Numbered from the stretch's first letter, positions 33,721 to 43,330 are shown. The stretch is 64,000 bases of DNA from an uncultured Alcaligenaceae bacterium (GCA_937952975.1 CALFXX010000155.1:1-64000), one strand, 5' to 3'. Notes: generated from the letters alone by a model not told the origin. Translations and numbers: made by a program.

Positions 33721-36543
33721 TTAGCCCGTATTTCTTAAGCCTGCCGAGATCCCATTGATCGACAGATGGATACCAAGTCGCACCCTCTCGTCTGCCTTGC
33801 CTGCGCGATAGCGTCGGATCAATTCGACTTGCAGGTGATGCAATGGGTCGATATACGGGAAGCGATGACGGATAGAACGCGCTAACGCAGGGTTATTGGC
33901 CAGGCGGTGCTTTTCTCCGGTGATCAAGGCAATCATCTCAGCGGTTTTCAGCCATTCTGACTCAAGAGCAGAAAAAATCTTTTTACGTAATTTCGCATCA
34001 AGTACTAGTTCGCTGTAGCGCGATGCCAAAGCCAAGTCACTTTTAGCCAGTACCATGTCAATGTTAGATAAAAGTGTTTTAAAGAAGGGCCACTGCTTGA
34101 CCATTTTTTGTAATAGCGCCACAGCGTCCTGACGCTCTTGAGGTGTTGAACGAGTCAAGAACCCTTGAACAGCAGAGCCAAAGCCAAACCAACCCGGCAA
34201 CGTCAAACGACACTGTCCCCAACTAAAGCCCCACGGAATCGCCCTTAAGTCTTCGATTTTTTGAGTCGCTTTGCGTGAGGCGGGTCGCGATCCAATATTG
34301 AGTTCGGCAATCTCTCTGATGGGTGTCGCCGAAAAGAAGAACTCTTCAAAACCGGGGGTTTCGTATACCAAGCGCCGATAGGCGTCCATGCTGGCCTGAG
34401 ACAATTGGGCCGCAGTCTCTAAAAAGTTTTTTGGCGCGCTTTTGGTCGGTTGCAATAATGTTGCTTCAAGTGTAGCTGCAACAAGGGTTTCGAGATTACG
34501 ACGACCGATTTCTGGATTGGCATACTTTGAACCAATTACCTCGCCCTGCTCTGTTAAGCGGATCTGACCGCGCACTGTGCCGGGCGGTTGCGCAAGAATG
34601 GCCTGATAACTTGGCCCGCCCCCCCGGCCCACCGTACCGCCACGCCCATGAAACATACGCAACTGAATATTGTGCGTCGTCGCCAAACGATTAAAGTCTT
34701 CGACCAGCGCCACCTCGGCTCGATAGAGCTCCCAGTTACTGGTAAAAATTCCGCCGTCTTTATTGCTATCTGAGTAACCCAACATAATGTCTTGCTCGGC
34801 CCCTGAGCGATGCACCATATCTGCGATGCCAGGCAATGCATAAAACTCGCGCATGATACGAGCAGAGTTCTGCAAGTCTGCAATTGTTTCAAACAAGGGC
34901 ACGGTAATGAGATCCACAACCGCTTGATCATCAAGAGTTTTCCGCAACAGTCCAACCTCTTTTTGCAGCACAAGAACTTCGAGTAAATCACTCACATCTT
35001 CGGTATGACTAATGATGTAATGACGAATCGCCTCTGTGCCATAGATTGCTCGCGACCTAAACGCCTCTTCAAAAATTGCCAGCTCAGAGTTCGTGTGATC
35101 CGAATAAGTGAACCCATGAATACGTAACGACCTGGGGTCTTGTAACAGGCGTAAGAGCAACGCTCGTTTACTCGCCTCATCCAAGGTTGAATAGGTCATG
35201 TCGAGACGTGCATGTTCAAGCAACTCGGCAACGACTTTTTCGTGCTGATCCGAGCTTTGGCGCAAATCGACCGATGCCAAATGAAAACCAAACACCTCAA
35301 CAGCGCGAATCAAAGGATGTAGGCGCTGGGCAGACAATGCCTGTGCACGTTGGCTATGCAAAGACGCTTCAATGACCCTTAAATCCGCCAAAAAGGCCTG
35401 TGCGTTTGAATAAGGATTTTGCGGCTCGACAGCGTGACGTGCCGCCTCGCCGCCAGTCAAGAGTTTTAGCGTTGCGGCCAGCCTGGCGTACATGCCGGTG
35501 AGCGCACGACGGTAAGGCTCATCAGCGCGATGGACGTTGGCGTCGGGCGAACTTTCTGCCAAGGCTATCATCTCTGCCGGAAAATCAACCAACATCGCCG
35601 ACAGAGATAATTCACCACCCAAATAATGCACTTCAGTCAGGTAATAGCGCAAGGCCATTTCAGCCTGACGCCTGAGTGCCTCGTTCAGAGTTTGCGCATT
35701 GACATTTGGATTGCCATCACGATCACCGCCAATCCATTGCCCCATACGCAAAAACGATGCTACAGGTTGTGATCCTAGCGCCTCTTCAAGAGACGCATAT
35801 ATTTTTGGAATCTCAGGCAAAAAGGTTGATTCGTAATAGCTCAGTGCGTTTTCAATTTCATCTGACACAGTCAGCTTTGAGAGACGCAACAGGCGCGTCT
35901 GCCATAGCTGCATGACGCGTGCACGCATGCGCTCTTCATTTGCAGAAAGTTCACGCGGCATCAGTGCGTCTTTGGGCGCGTTGTGAGTAGAGCAGCGCGC
36001 TTTGATCTCATCGCGCTCATTGAGCAATTGAGCAATACTACGCTCGGCACTCAAGATACTCTGGCGCTGAACTTCAGTGGGATGTGCCGTTAGAACGGGC
36101 GATACAAAACTGCATGCCAAGGTTTGAGAAACAACCTCATCGCTGATCCCCGCTGCGCGCAGCCGCTTTAACGCAACGTCGATGCTACCCTCTTGCGCGT
36201 CTCCGGCACGCTCGTGAATTGTTCGACGTCGAATGTGGTGCCGATCTTCGGCCAAATTAGCTAAATGGCTAAAAAACGTAAAGCCGCGAATCACGCTCAC
36301 AGCCTGATCGCTGGGCAACGCTTTCAACAGCTTTTTCAGCTGTTTATCCGCATCGTTGTTCGACTCAATTCTGAAAGAGACCGAGAGTTGACGAATACTT
36401 TCAATCAGCTCATAAATCTCTAAGCCTTCTTGTTCGCGAATCACATCGCCCAACAGGCGTCCTAGAAGTCGGATATCCTCAACAAGAGGACGCTCGCTCT
36501 CGCGCGAGCGCGACTTCGGTTGACTAATAGCGACTTTGGGCAT
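33721..36543 (-). CDS. ppc: Phosphoenolpyruvate carboxylase
   Basis: This 940-residue cytoplasmic enzyme converts PEP and bicarbonate to oxaloacetate, feeding the TCA cycle. The signature VLTAHPTEVQRQS (catalytic His), GYSDSNKDGG (catalytic Lys), FHGRGGTVGRGGGP (glycine-rich loop with catalytic Arg) and the C-terminal SINGISAGLRNTG end are all present, as is IGGDRDGNPNVN. The chosen ATG at 36543 has TGAGGA at suitable distance; a reading frame 11 codons longer has no ribosome site. It is transcribed alone; the 203 bases to the divergent alkB gene hold both promoters. No allosteric site changes were examined. Confidence 0.97.
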   Translation of the reverse strand: MPKVAISQPKSRSRESERPLVEDIRLLGRLLGDVIREQEGLEIYELIESIRQLSVSFRIESNNDADKQLKKLLKALPSDQAVSVIRGFTFFSHLANLAEDRHHIRRRTIHERAGDAQEGSIDVALKRLRAAGISDEVVSQTLACSFVSPVLTAHPTEVQRQSILSAERSIAQLLNERDEIKARCSTHNAPKDALMPRELSANEERMRARVMQLWQTRLLRLSKLTVSDEIENALSYYESTFLPEIPKIYASLEEALGSQPVASFLRMGQWIGGDRDGNPNVNAQTLNEALRRQAEMALRYYLTEVHYLGGELSLSAMLVDFPAEMIALAESSPDANVHRADEPYRRALTGMYARLAATLKLLTGGEAARHAVEPQNPYSNAQAFLADLRVIEASLHSQRAQALSAQRLHPLIRAVEVFGFHLASVDLRQSSDQHEKVVAELLEHARLDMTYSTLDEASKRALLLRLLQDPRSLRIHGFTYSDHTNSELAIFEEAFRSRAIYGTEAIRHYIISHTEDVSDLLEVLVLQKEVGLLRKTLDDQAVVDLITVPLFETIADLQNSARIMREFYALPGIADMVHRSGAEQDIMLGYSDSNKDGGIFTSNWELYRAEVALVEDFNRLATTHNIQLRMFHGRGGTVGRGGGPSYQAILAQPPGTVRGQIRLTEQGEVIGSKYANPEIGRRNLETLVAATLEATLLQPTKSAPKNFLETAAQLSQASMDAYRRLVYETPGFEEFFFSATPIREIAELNIGSRPASRKATQKIEDLRAIPWGFSWGQCRLTLPGWFGFGSAVQGFLTRSTPQERQDAVALLQKMVKQWPFFKTLLSNIDMVLAKSDLALASRYSELVLDAKLRKKIFSALESEWLKTAEMIALITGEKHRLANNPALARSIRHRFPYIDPLHHLQVELIRRYRAGKADERVRLGIHLSINGISAGLRNTG

Positions 36544-36779
36544 GACGATCCTCACCAAGTAAAAGTTTCGAAACACTCACGCAGACAACAACCTAAACGA
36601 GGCTGCTGCAGTCAAGCGCACATTTTGTGCGTCACGCGCGTGGAAAAGGGTCGCTTGGTGCGCTGCTGTCCCGGCAGCTTATCAACCTCTATTTAACAAA
36701 TGCTACAGGGCTAGTAAGATTTTTCCAAGAAAAAATTTGTATCTAAACTTAGATCAAAACTTATTTTAGAATAGCCATT

Positions 36780-37415
36780 ATGCAAACCCAGTTGTTTCAA
36801 TTCGACGCAGACGATTCCGGCCTCCCGAAAGCCGTTGACAATCTTCTTCCTAAAGACGGGTACGCGACTTACTTTCCTAACGTCTTCGACCAAGACAGCT
36901 GTGCAACTTTGTTTGCCTCGTTAGCCGCAACGATCAACTGGAAACAAGACCAGCTCTATATGTTCGGTCAATTGATCACAACAAAAAGAGAAGTAGCTTG
37001 GGTAGGGGATTCGGGCTGCGCCTACACCTATTCAGGCGTTAAAAAAATTCCGCAGGCCTGGACGCCAGAATTATTAAGTATCAAGCGTAAGATCGAAGCC
37101 ATGGCGCAATACACGTTTAACTCGTGCTTGCTAAACCTCTATCACGACGGTAGCCAGGGAATGGGCTGGCACAGTGATGACGAGATCGAACTCGATCAAC
37201 GCGCACCGATCGCCTCAGTCAGTTTTGGTGGCGAACGTAAGTTTGCGTTTAAACACAAAAGTGAAAAGCTCGCTGTTTCGATGCCTCTAGAAAATGGGAG
37301 TGTGCTACTGATGCACCCTCCTACTCAGCAATTTTGGCAGCACAGCCTCGCTAAAACAAAACGTGTCATACAACCTCGAATCAATCTCACGTTTAGAGCG
37401 ATCAAGTCGAACTAG
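36780..37415 (+). CDS. AlkB-type 2-oxoglutarate/Fe(II)-dependent DNA/RNA demethylase
   Basis: The 211 residues resemble the AlkB2/AlkB3-like group: YSGVKKIPQAWTPELLSIKRKIE, NSCLLNLYHDGSQGMGWHSDDE. Fe ligands are His131, Asp133 and His188; the 2-oxoglutarate arginines are Arg200 (QPRINLTFR) and Arg206. AlkB enzymes repair 1-methyladenine and 3-methylcytosine by oxidative demethylation. It is a complete single gene, divergent from ppc. No Ada-type regulator is visible. Confidence 0.93.
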   Translation: MQTQLFQFDADDSGLPKAVDNLLPKDGYATYFPNVFDQDSCATLFASLAATINWKQDQLYMFGQLITTKREVAWVGDSGCAYTYSGVKKIPQAWTPELLSIKRKIEAMAQYTFNSCLLNLYHDGSQGMGWHSDDEIELDQRAPIASVSFGGERKFAFKHKSEKLAVSMPLENGSVLLMHPPTQQFWQHSLAKTKRVIQPRINLTFRAIKSN

Positions 37416-37636
37416 CATCGCGCCCTCTTTAAGCGCCTTGATGCTTGCTCGCATATACTGCGCCGATAACGGCCAAAAAGTGCAAAAAACACAACGCGTA
37501 TAGCGCTTAAATTGCAAATCTGAGATCATCCGGTGGTTCGCCCACGTTTTCCCTACCACGGTCTCAATTTAGCTATGCTAGTCTACAGCGCTCATCAAAA
37601 AGAACATCCATGTTAACTGCGTGTGTGAATCAGTAA

Positions 37637-37654
37637 CTACTTTTATAAAAGTAG
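37637..37654. promoter_or_regulatory. 18-bp perfect palindrome upstream of the porin gene
   Basis: CTACTTTTATAAAAGTAG is fully self-complementary and overlaps the start of the tandem duplication. Its centre is about 126 bases before the porin ATG at 37772. It could be an operator for a dimeric regulator. Confidence 0.55.
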
Positions 37655-37682
37655 ACGGCTAGAGGTGTAGACGGCTAGAGGT
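37651..37682. repeat. Tandem duplication of a 16-bp unit
   Basis: GTAGACGGCTAGAGGT occurs twice back to back (37651-37666, 37667-37682) without mismatch. Such a recent duplication in a promoter region can change spacing or copy number of a regulatory half-site. Confidence 0.75.
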
Positions 37683-37771
37683 CTTTGGCACCCAACCGGT
37701 GCAGTTCAGCTTGTGCGCCACCTACTTTGCAGATTCGACCCGCCTCTGTGAAGAATCTGTTCTGAATTTTC

Positions 37772-38959
37772 ATGAAAAAACTCATCATCATCCTTGTTTT
37801 ACTCGCATGGCATTTAACGAGTGCGCGGGCCGAAGACAACCTCACTGTTTACGGAATCATTGATGTTGGCTTGCAGTACGCGACGGTCACGCAAACAAAA
37901 GAGAGCCTGCGTCAAAGTAGTCAATTTTTAGGAATTGCGAGCGGCGTTCAAAGCGGTTCACGCTTTGGTCTGCGCGGCGCACATGAATTGGGCAATGGAT
38001 TTGAGACCGTATTTACCTTAGAAAATGGCTTTGACGCAAGCAATGGAGCCGCTCAACAGGGTGGTCGATTATTCGGACGACAATCGACAGTAGGGATTAA
38101 AAACAGCAATATTGGGCAGCTTGATTTCGGTCGTCAGATCAACCTAGCCTCTAATTACTTTTTGCAGATTGATCCTTTTATCGAGGGGTTTGGACAAGCC
38201 AATATTGGTGCGTCATTTGGTTCAGCCAACACGGTGCGCTACAGCAATATGCTGATGTTTCAAGCTAAAGCAACCGAAGCCTTAACCCTTGGCATGGGCT
38301 ACTCTTTTGCAACCGAGATGACCAGTATCTATGCGGGCAATGGCGCCTGTATCGAATCCGCGTGCGCTGCAACGAATCAAGCCTCTCAATTTCAAACAAA
38401 CAACAATTTACGCGCGCTCACTCTTGGTGCCAAATACTCAAGTGGCCCACTTCTGCTTGCCATCGCTTACGATCAGTTAATGGGCCCAGACAATATCCCC
38501 AATGGCCCGCCCAAGCCAAACCCTACAGCCTGGCTGGCAGGTGGAGCCTACGACTTCAACATCGTAAAAATATCATTCGCTTATGGCCAGACGCGAAACG
38601 GGATTTGGAATGGGCAGCCTGCTGGTGCAGGTTCGACGCCCAATAGTCCAATCTCTGACAGCACGCTAGGTTCTGGAGCGTTGTTTTTGCCTGGAGCTGC
38701 AGCGAATTCAGTGATGCTAGGGATGACCATCCCATTTGGAGAAGCGAGCATTCTGGCGTCGGTCCAACGCTTACAACCTGTGGGTGAGTTAGTACCAAAT
38801 TCGCTGACGGCAGCTCAAATGGTTTACAGCGCTGCATATCTCTATAACTTTTCACGACGCACAAACCTCTACACCTATGCCTCATACGGAAATAATTACG
38901 CCGTAGTCCAGACTGCGCAAAGTACCGTCGTAGGCGTCGGGATCAGACATCAGTTTTGA
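37772..38959 (+). CDS. Betaproteobacterial trimeric porin
   Basis: This 395-residue outer-membrane protein has a signal peptide ending around ARAED, then the porin opening NLTVYGIIDVGLQYATV, SRFGLRGAHELGNGFETVFTLENGFD, GRLFGRQSTVGI and FGRQINLASNYF, and ends in TVVGVGIRHQF with the terminal Phe typical for BAM insertion. It should fold as a 16-strand barrel trimer passing small anions or neutral solutes. The long leader with a palindrome and a tandem duplication suggests tight transcriptional control. It precedes fumC by 125 bases on the same strand. Confidence 0.95.
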   Translation: MKKLIIILVLLAWHLTSARAEDNLTVYGIIDVGLQYATVTQTKESLRQSSQFLGIASGVQSGSRFGLRGAHELGNGFETVFTLENGFDASNGAAQQGGRLFGRQSTVGIKNSNIGQLDFGRQINLASNYFLQIDPFIEGFGQANIGASFGSANTVRYSNMLMFQAKATEALTLGMGYSFATEMTSIYAGNGACIESACAATNQASQFQTNNNLRALTLGAKYSSGPLLLAIAYDQLMGPDNIPNGPPKPNPTAWLAGGAYDFNIVKISFAYGQTRNGIWNGQPAGAGSTPNSPISDSTLGSGALFLPGAAANSVMLGMTIPFGEASILASVQRLQPVGELVPNSLTAAQMVYSAAYLYNFSRRTNLYTYASYGNNYAVVQTAQSTVVGVGIRHQF

Positions 38960-39084
38960 TTTACACCTGTTACCTTATTTTCGTTGTACGAGTCCCCGCT
39001 TTATCAGGCTGAATTTAATACTTAGCAAGCCTAGCAAACAGCCAACAAACAGCCATTCAACAATCTATCCCTCATTGGAAAAAC

Positions 39085-40551
39085 ATGACCACCGATGCCA
39101 CATCAAAAATACTTGATCTTCCCATCGGCCTGACAGCAACTGGCCTGCGCGAAGAGTTCGATAGCATTGGCAAAGTTCAAGTCCCTGCCGATCACTACTG
39201 GGGTGCGCAAACCCAACGTAGCTTGATTCATTTCAATATCGGTCACGACAAGATGCCTAAAGAGGTTTATCACGCCTATGGCTACGTCAAAAAAGCTGCT
39301 GCCGTGGTCAACACTCAAGCTGGCCGTCTGCCCGCCTGGAAAGGAGCCTTAATTCAGCAGGTAGCCGACGAAGTCATCAGTGGCAAACTCGACAGCGAGT
39401 TTCCGCTGTATGTCTGGCAAACGGGTTCTGGCACCCAGTCAAATATGAATTTGAACGAGGTAATCTCAAATCGTTGCATTCAGCTCGTCGGTGGGACTTT
39501 AGGCGCACAAGAGCCGATTCACCCTAATGATCACGTCAATATGGGGCAGTCAAGTAACGACACGTTTCCGACAGCCATGCACATTGCCGCCTACAAAATG
39601 GCAACCGAGAAAACAATCCCCGCATTGCAACGGCTACGTGACGCCTTGAATGTCAAATCAGAACAATGGTCAACCATTGTCAAGATCGGCCGTACACATC
39701 TTGAAGATGCGACGCCTCTTACCGTTGGACAAGAATGGTCAGGCTATGTGGGTGCTCTTGATGATGCAATCGCAGACGTGACCTATGCCACGCAAGGGCT
39801 TCTGCAGGTTGCAATGGGCGGCACCGCAGTTGGAACAGGGCTCAATTCGCCCGTTGGCTTTGGCGATGAAGTTGCGGCAGAGCTGACGAAGATGACTGGC
39901 TTTGCCATCAAGACCGCCACAAATAAATTTACAGCGCAAGGCACACTTGATCGCATGGTGCGCGCACACGCCGCACTCAAGTGCGCCGCCGTATCCCTGT
40001 TTAAGATCGCGAACGATATGCGTTGGCTTGGTTCTGGCCCACGAACCGGCTTAATGGAAATGACCTTTCCGTCGAACGAACCAGGCTCGTCAATCATGCC
40101 CGGTAAAGTGAACCCTACACAAGCCGAAGCCATGCTGATGGTTTGCATTCAGATTATGGGTTCAGACGTTGCTGTGCAAATGGGCGGTTCGGAAGGCAAT
40201 TTTGAGCTCAACGCCTTTCGACCCGTTCTCATCAGCAACTATTTGCACTCAGCATTGATTATGGCGGACATGTGTGACCATTTCCGTGAGTTCATGATCG
40301 AGGGTGCTGTGGTCAATGAAGCGCAACTCAAATCGAATATTGATCGCTCGGTCATGATGGTGACTGCCCTGTCGCCTGTGATTGGTTACGACAAAGCTTC
40401 AGAGATCGCACACTATGCGATCGATAACAACACGACACTGAAGCAAGCCGCCCTTGCCAAAGGTGTTGAAGAAGCTGTGTTCGACCGTGTCGTGGTGCCG
40501 ATCAACATGACGCGCCCTGGCTCTGCAGACGTACCAGCGGCCAAGGCATAA
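39085..40551 (+). CDS. fumC: Class II fumarate hydratase
   Basis: The 488-residue cytosolic, iron-independent fumarase carries the superfamily signature GSSIMPGKVNPTQAE with its mobile loop serine, SGTQSNMNLNEVISNR, and NDHVNMGQSSNDTFPTAMH. It interconverts fumarate and malate in the TCA cycle. A variable N-terminal extension of about 20 residues precedes LREEFDSIGKV. FumC is oxygen-stable, usually made under oxidative stress or low iron. The aquaporin gene follows 15 bases downstream, so they are probably co-transcribed. Confidence 0.96.
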   Translation: MTTDATSKILDLPIGLTATGLREEFDSIGKVQVPADHYWGAQTQRSLIHFNIGHDKMPKEVYHAYGYVKKAAAVVNTQAGRLPAWKGALIQQVADEVISGKLDSEFPLYVWQTGSGTQSNMNLNEVISNRCIQLVGGTLGAQEPIHPNDHVNMGQSSNDTFPTAMHIAAYKMATEKTIPALQRLRDALNVKSEQWSTIVKIGRTHLEDATPLTVGQEWSGYVGALDDAIADVTYATQGLLQVAMGGTAVGTGLNSPVGFGDEVAAELTKMTGFAIKTATNKFTAQGTLDRMVRAHAALKCAAVSLFKIANDMRWLGSGPRTGLMEMTFPSNEPGSSIMPGKVNPTQAEAMLMVCIQIMGSDVAVQMGGSEGNFELNAFRPVLISNYLHSALIMADMCDHFREFMIEGAVVNEAQLKSNIDRSVMMVTALSPVIGYDKASEIAHYAIDNNTTLKQAALAKGVEEAVFDRVVVPINMTRPGSADVPAAKA

Positions 40552-40566
40552 TCAGGAGACCTATTG

Positions 40567-41370
40567 ATGAGCGCCAACCTGAACTCCAATCTATCCGGCC
40601 AACAGGCCTTACGGCAGCAGGTTGGTGATCGCTTCACCGCCGACTGGAAAAGCAACGATCACCGCGCCCGGCGACTGATCGCCGAATCCATCGGGACGTC
40701 AGGCCTAACGTTTATTTTGTCAGGCGGGGCGGCGATCTTAGCGGGGTACGGAGGCGCGACCTTGGCGCCTTATCAATTCGCCTTCATCCTCTCAGCTTGC
40801 GCGGCACTTTGGCTGGTGGCAGCGGTATTTTTTCTGGGCGATATCTCGTCGCATTTTAATCCGGCCATGACGCTCGCTTTTGCACTGCGCGGTGACATGG
40901 GGTTTCCGATGGCTGCGTGTTATGTCTTGGTGCAAATGATCGCCGCAGCAACGGGGTCGTGCGTCGCAGCCATGCTGTTTGGAACCGGAGGCAACCTGGC
41001 CGCAACGGTTCCCGCAGCTGGAATGATTTACCAGTCGGTTGCTTTCGAGGCCATTCTGACCTTTGGCATGGTCTTGTTAGTACTAAGCATGACAAACGGT
41101 CCAAAACTTGACAGCAGTTCTGCACCCCTTGCCGTGGGTGCTTATGTCATGGCAATGGGCACAATGGGTGGCCCCTTCGACGGTGCTGCATTTAATCCTG
41201 CCAGAGCGTTCGGGCCAGACTTTGCGCGAGGCGATTTTTCAACGTACTGGGTCTATGCCGTTGGATCACTCATCGGCATGCTCGTTGCAGTAGCCGTAGC
41301 ACGCTTTTTACGCGGGCCTGCGAAAGCCTCTGAAGCCAATGCGGCGATGGGTAACCCTTTGGATTCTTGA
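40567..41370 (+). CDS. Aquaporin-family (MIP) channel
   Basis: This 267-residue, six-helix channel has two NPA boxes: FNPAMTLAF at 98-100 and FNPARAFGPDF at 210-212. The selectivity region after the second box (ARAFGPD) is aquaporin-like rather than glycerol-facilitator-like. A polar N-terminal extension of about 35 residues precedes the first helix. ATG at 40567 has AGGAG nearby; an alternative TTG lies one codon earlier. It sits directly behind fumC and ends at a strong terminator. Its natural permeant (water, H2O2 or a small solute) is not given by the sequence. Confidence 0.92.
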   Translation: MSANLNSNLSGQQALRQQVGDRFTADWKSNDHRARRLIAESIGTSGLTFILSGGAAILAGYGGATLAPYQFAFILSACAALWLVAAVFFLGDISSHFNPAMTLAFALRGDMGFPMAACYVLVQMIAAATGSCVAAMLFGTGGNLAATVPAAGMIYQSVAFEAILTFGMVLLVLSMTNGPKLDSSSAPLAVGAYVMAMGTMGGPFDGAAFNPARAFGPDFARGDFSTYWVYAVGSLIGMLVAVAVARFLRGPAKASEANAAMGNPLDS

Positions 41371-41395
41371 ACGGCAACAACGATCCACGTCGGAG

Positions 41396-41436
41396 AACGA
41401 CATAGACACTTAAAGTGTCTATGTCGTTTCTTTTTT
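41396..41436 (+). terminator. Strong intrinsic terminator after fumC-aquaporin
   Basis: AACGACATAGACAC (41396-41409) pairs perfectly with its complement at 41415-41428, with loop TTAAA, followed by TTTCTTTTTT. The 14-bp stem and T run make this the clearest plus-strand terminator in the window; it also lies 77 bases beyond the stop codon of the convergent decarboxylase gene. Confidence 0.92.
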
Positions 41437-41512
41437 CAGGGCGTTCGGGCTTCGAGTGCTGTCACGTGCGATCACCCAACCTGATCGACTATCGCTAGTA
41501 ACTCCTCTGGCC

Positions 41513-43198
41513 TCAAGATTGAGGAGAAACGGTTGAGTGATAGATTTGTTCGAGGATGTTTTCGGGTAGGGGCTGGCTTTCATCTGCCGCAATCATGATT
41601 TCGATGTACGAGGCATCATCGTGTTGCTGTGCACGTTCAATGGCCGCGTCAAGCTCTGCAACGGTTCGTACCCGAGCGCTGAACCATGACTCACAGCCCA
41701 TCGCTGCGGGCAATTGTGCGTAGTTCCATTTTGCGAGATCGTCATAAGAAAGACCCTTCTCGCTCAGGACAATCTCGACCCCATAAACACCATTGTTCAA
41801 CACGAAGATGATCGGCTTGATACCGTAACGGCCCATCACGCCAAGCTCATTTGCAGTCAACTGATGAGAGCCATCACCCGTAATAAGTATCGTACGACCG
41901 TTTGTATTAGCCATACAGATGCCCAACGCGGCGGGAGTCGCCCAGCCAATTGAACCCCATAGCGTCTGCGTCTGAAAGCCGACACCCTCAGGCAAGAGCA
42001 TAGGAGTGGAGTGAATTGTGCACGAACCCGTTTCAACCACGTAGATATCACCCGGTTTGAGCATCTTTTGAATACGCGGGTATACGTTTGCCGAAGCGGT
42101 AGGCTCTGAGGGTTCGCCCACCATTGGCAGGGTCGATTGTTTGGCCGAAAACTGAAGCGAAGGTACAGCGCTCAAGCGCGCAGTGAGTCCTTCTAGCATG
42201 TCTTGCAGAGCCACACCGGTAAAAATGGTATTACCTTGTCTGACATAGTTATCACCTAGTGTCAGAAGCTTTTGTGGGGCAGCCTGACTTGTCCAGAAAG
42301 TCGTATTGAAGTCTTCAAACACAACGCCACCGATATCAAGCAGTAAATCCACCGCTTCAACCGCAACATTGAGCCCCGGCGGGCTCGACCAGGCTCCGCT
42401 ATAAATGCCAAGATATTGTGGATGGGACTCAGACACGGTGCCTTTATCCATCGGGGTGGTCACAAAAGAGAGCTTTGACTGCTTAAGAAGGTCAAGCAAC
42501 TGTTTACGTAGACCGTAATTTGCAACCAGATAAGTCGGTAGTGCCACAGTGGTCTTGGCCGCATTAATTTTGCTGATCACAAAATCAAGAGCTGCGCTTA
42601 AACTTACGGGATCACTTTTGACTCTTTTGATGTCGGCTAGAGCTAGGCCTTTTACAGGCGAACCGATAATCGGCATTTTGGCCAGATCCATGGGCACAGT
42701 GATGTATGCGGGTGCACTCAGCCGCAAAGCCTCGCCGATGACTCTTTCCATCTCACTCACCACATTATCTGGCGTCAAATGAGTAGTGACGCAGCAGGCA
42801 GCGGCAGACAGGTGTTGAAAGTTATTGAACACTCCATCGCCGAGTGTGTGATGAGTGATCAGCCCTTGTTTTTGAATTTTGGTGCTAGGCGCACCGACGA
42901 TGTGAAAAACCGGTAAGCGCTGCGCCCGTGCACCCATCACTCCGTTTAACGCACTGAGCTCGCCTACACCATACGTCGTAGAAAGAATCGAAACACCATT
43001 GATTCGGGCATAGCCGTCCGCAGCATATGCAGCGTTCAGCTCGTTGGCACACACAATCCACTCGACACGCTCGCTCGCTTCGATCGCATCATCAAAGGGA
43101 AATGCATAATCACCAGGCACGCCAAACACGCGGTCAATGCCAAGGTCTGCTAAGCGGTCTACAACATACTCTGCAATGGTAGGAAGCGAGTCAGACAT
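41513..43198 (-). CDS. Thiamine-diphosphate-dependent 2-oxo acid decarboxylase (pyruvate/indolepyruvate/phenylpyruvate type)
   Basis: The 561 residues have the three-domain fold of the pyruvate decarboxylase family: YVVDRLADLGIDRVFGVPGDYAFPF at the start, catalytic Glu in VCANELNAAYAADGYAR, the double-His region ITHHTLGDG, and the ThDP/Mg motif GDGSHQLTANELG running to LNNGVYGVE. It would decarboxylate pyruvate or an aromatic 2-oxo acid to the aldehyde. The start at 43198 (MSDSLPTIAEY) is preferred over a longer frame that covers non-coding leader. The leader holds a 22-bp-spaced direct repeat (43293-43330). The enzyme specificity cannot be read from the sequence. Confidence 0.9.
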   Translation of the reverse strand: MSDSLPTIAEYVVDRLADLGIDRVFGVPGDYAFPFDDAIEASERVEWIVCANELNAAYAADGYARINGVSILSTTYGVGELSALNGVMGARAQRLPVFHIVGAPSTKIQKQGLITHHTLGDGVFNNFQHLSAAACCVTTHLTPDNVVSEMERVIGEALRLSAPAYITVPMDLAKMPIIGSPVKGLALADIKRVKSDPVSLSAALDFVISKINAAKTTVALPTYLVANYGLRKQLLDLLKQSKLSFVTTPMDKGTVSESHPQYLGIYSGAWSSPPGLNVAVEAVDLLLDIGGVVFEDFNTTFWTSQAAPQKLLTLGDNYVRQGNTIFTGVALQDMLEGLTARLSAVPSLQFSAKQSTLPMVGEPSEPTASANVYPRIQKMLKPGDIYVVETGSCTIHSTPMLLPEGVGFQTQTLWGSIGWATPAALGICMANTNGRTILITGDGSHQLTANELGVMGRYGIKPIIFVLNNGVYGVEIVLSEKGLSYDDLAKWNYAQLPAAMGCESWFSARVRTVAELDAAIERAQQHDDASYIEIMIAADESQPLPENILEQIYHSTVSPQS

Positions 43199-43292
43199 TA
43201 TTTTTCCCAAAAAATTTTGCACAATGAATGATGCGCAGTGTATCAGCCATAGTATTGCAGTCAATCCCACGCGATGCCCATCCGCGTGCAGG

Positions 43293-43330
43293 ATTCGGAC
43301 AACACGCGGGCAACATTCGGACAACATGCG
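43293..43330. repeat. Two 16-bp direct repeats at 22-bp spacing upstream of the decarboxylase gene
   Basis: ATTCGGACAACACGCG (43293-43308) and ATTCGGACAACATGCG (43315-43330) differ at one base and are spaced two helical turns apart. They lie about 95-130 bases before the minus-strand decarboxylase start and a similar distance before the divergent flavoprotein gene, so they are candidate operator sites. Confidence 0.6.

Larger units (their letters stand above)
37416..37771. other. Non-coding leader region before the porin gene
   Basis: These 356 bases contain no convincing gene. The notable items are an 18-bp palindrome (37637-37654) and a perfect tandem duplication of a 16-bp unit (37651-37682), about 90-135 bases before the porin start. 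A minus-strand frame of 84 codons across 37305-37559 is not protein-like. Confidence 0.5.

Noticed and set aside
36544..36576. Eleven-codon upstream extension of PEP carboxylase
   Set aside because: No ribosome site; the ATG at 36543 has TGAGGA at good spacing and starts the normal N-terminus.
37305..37559. Minus-strand frame of 84 codons before the porin
   Set aside because: It overlaps the end of the AlkB gene and has no protein-like features.
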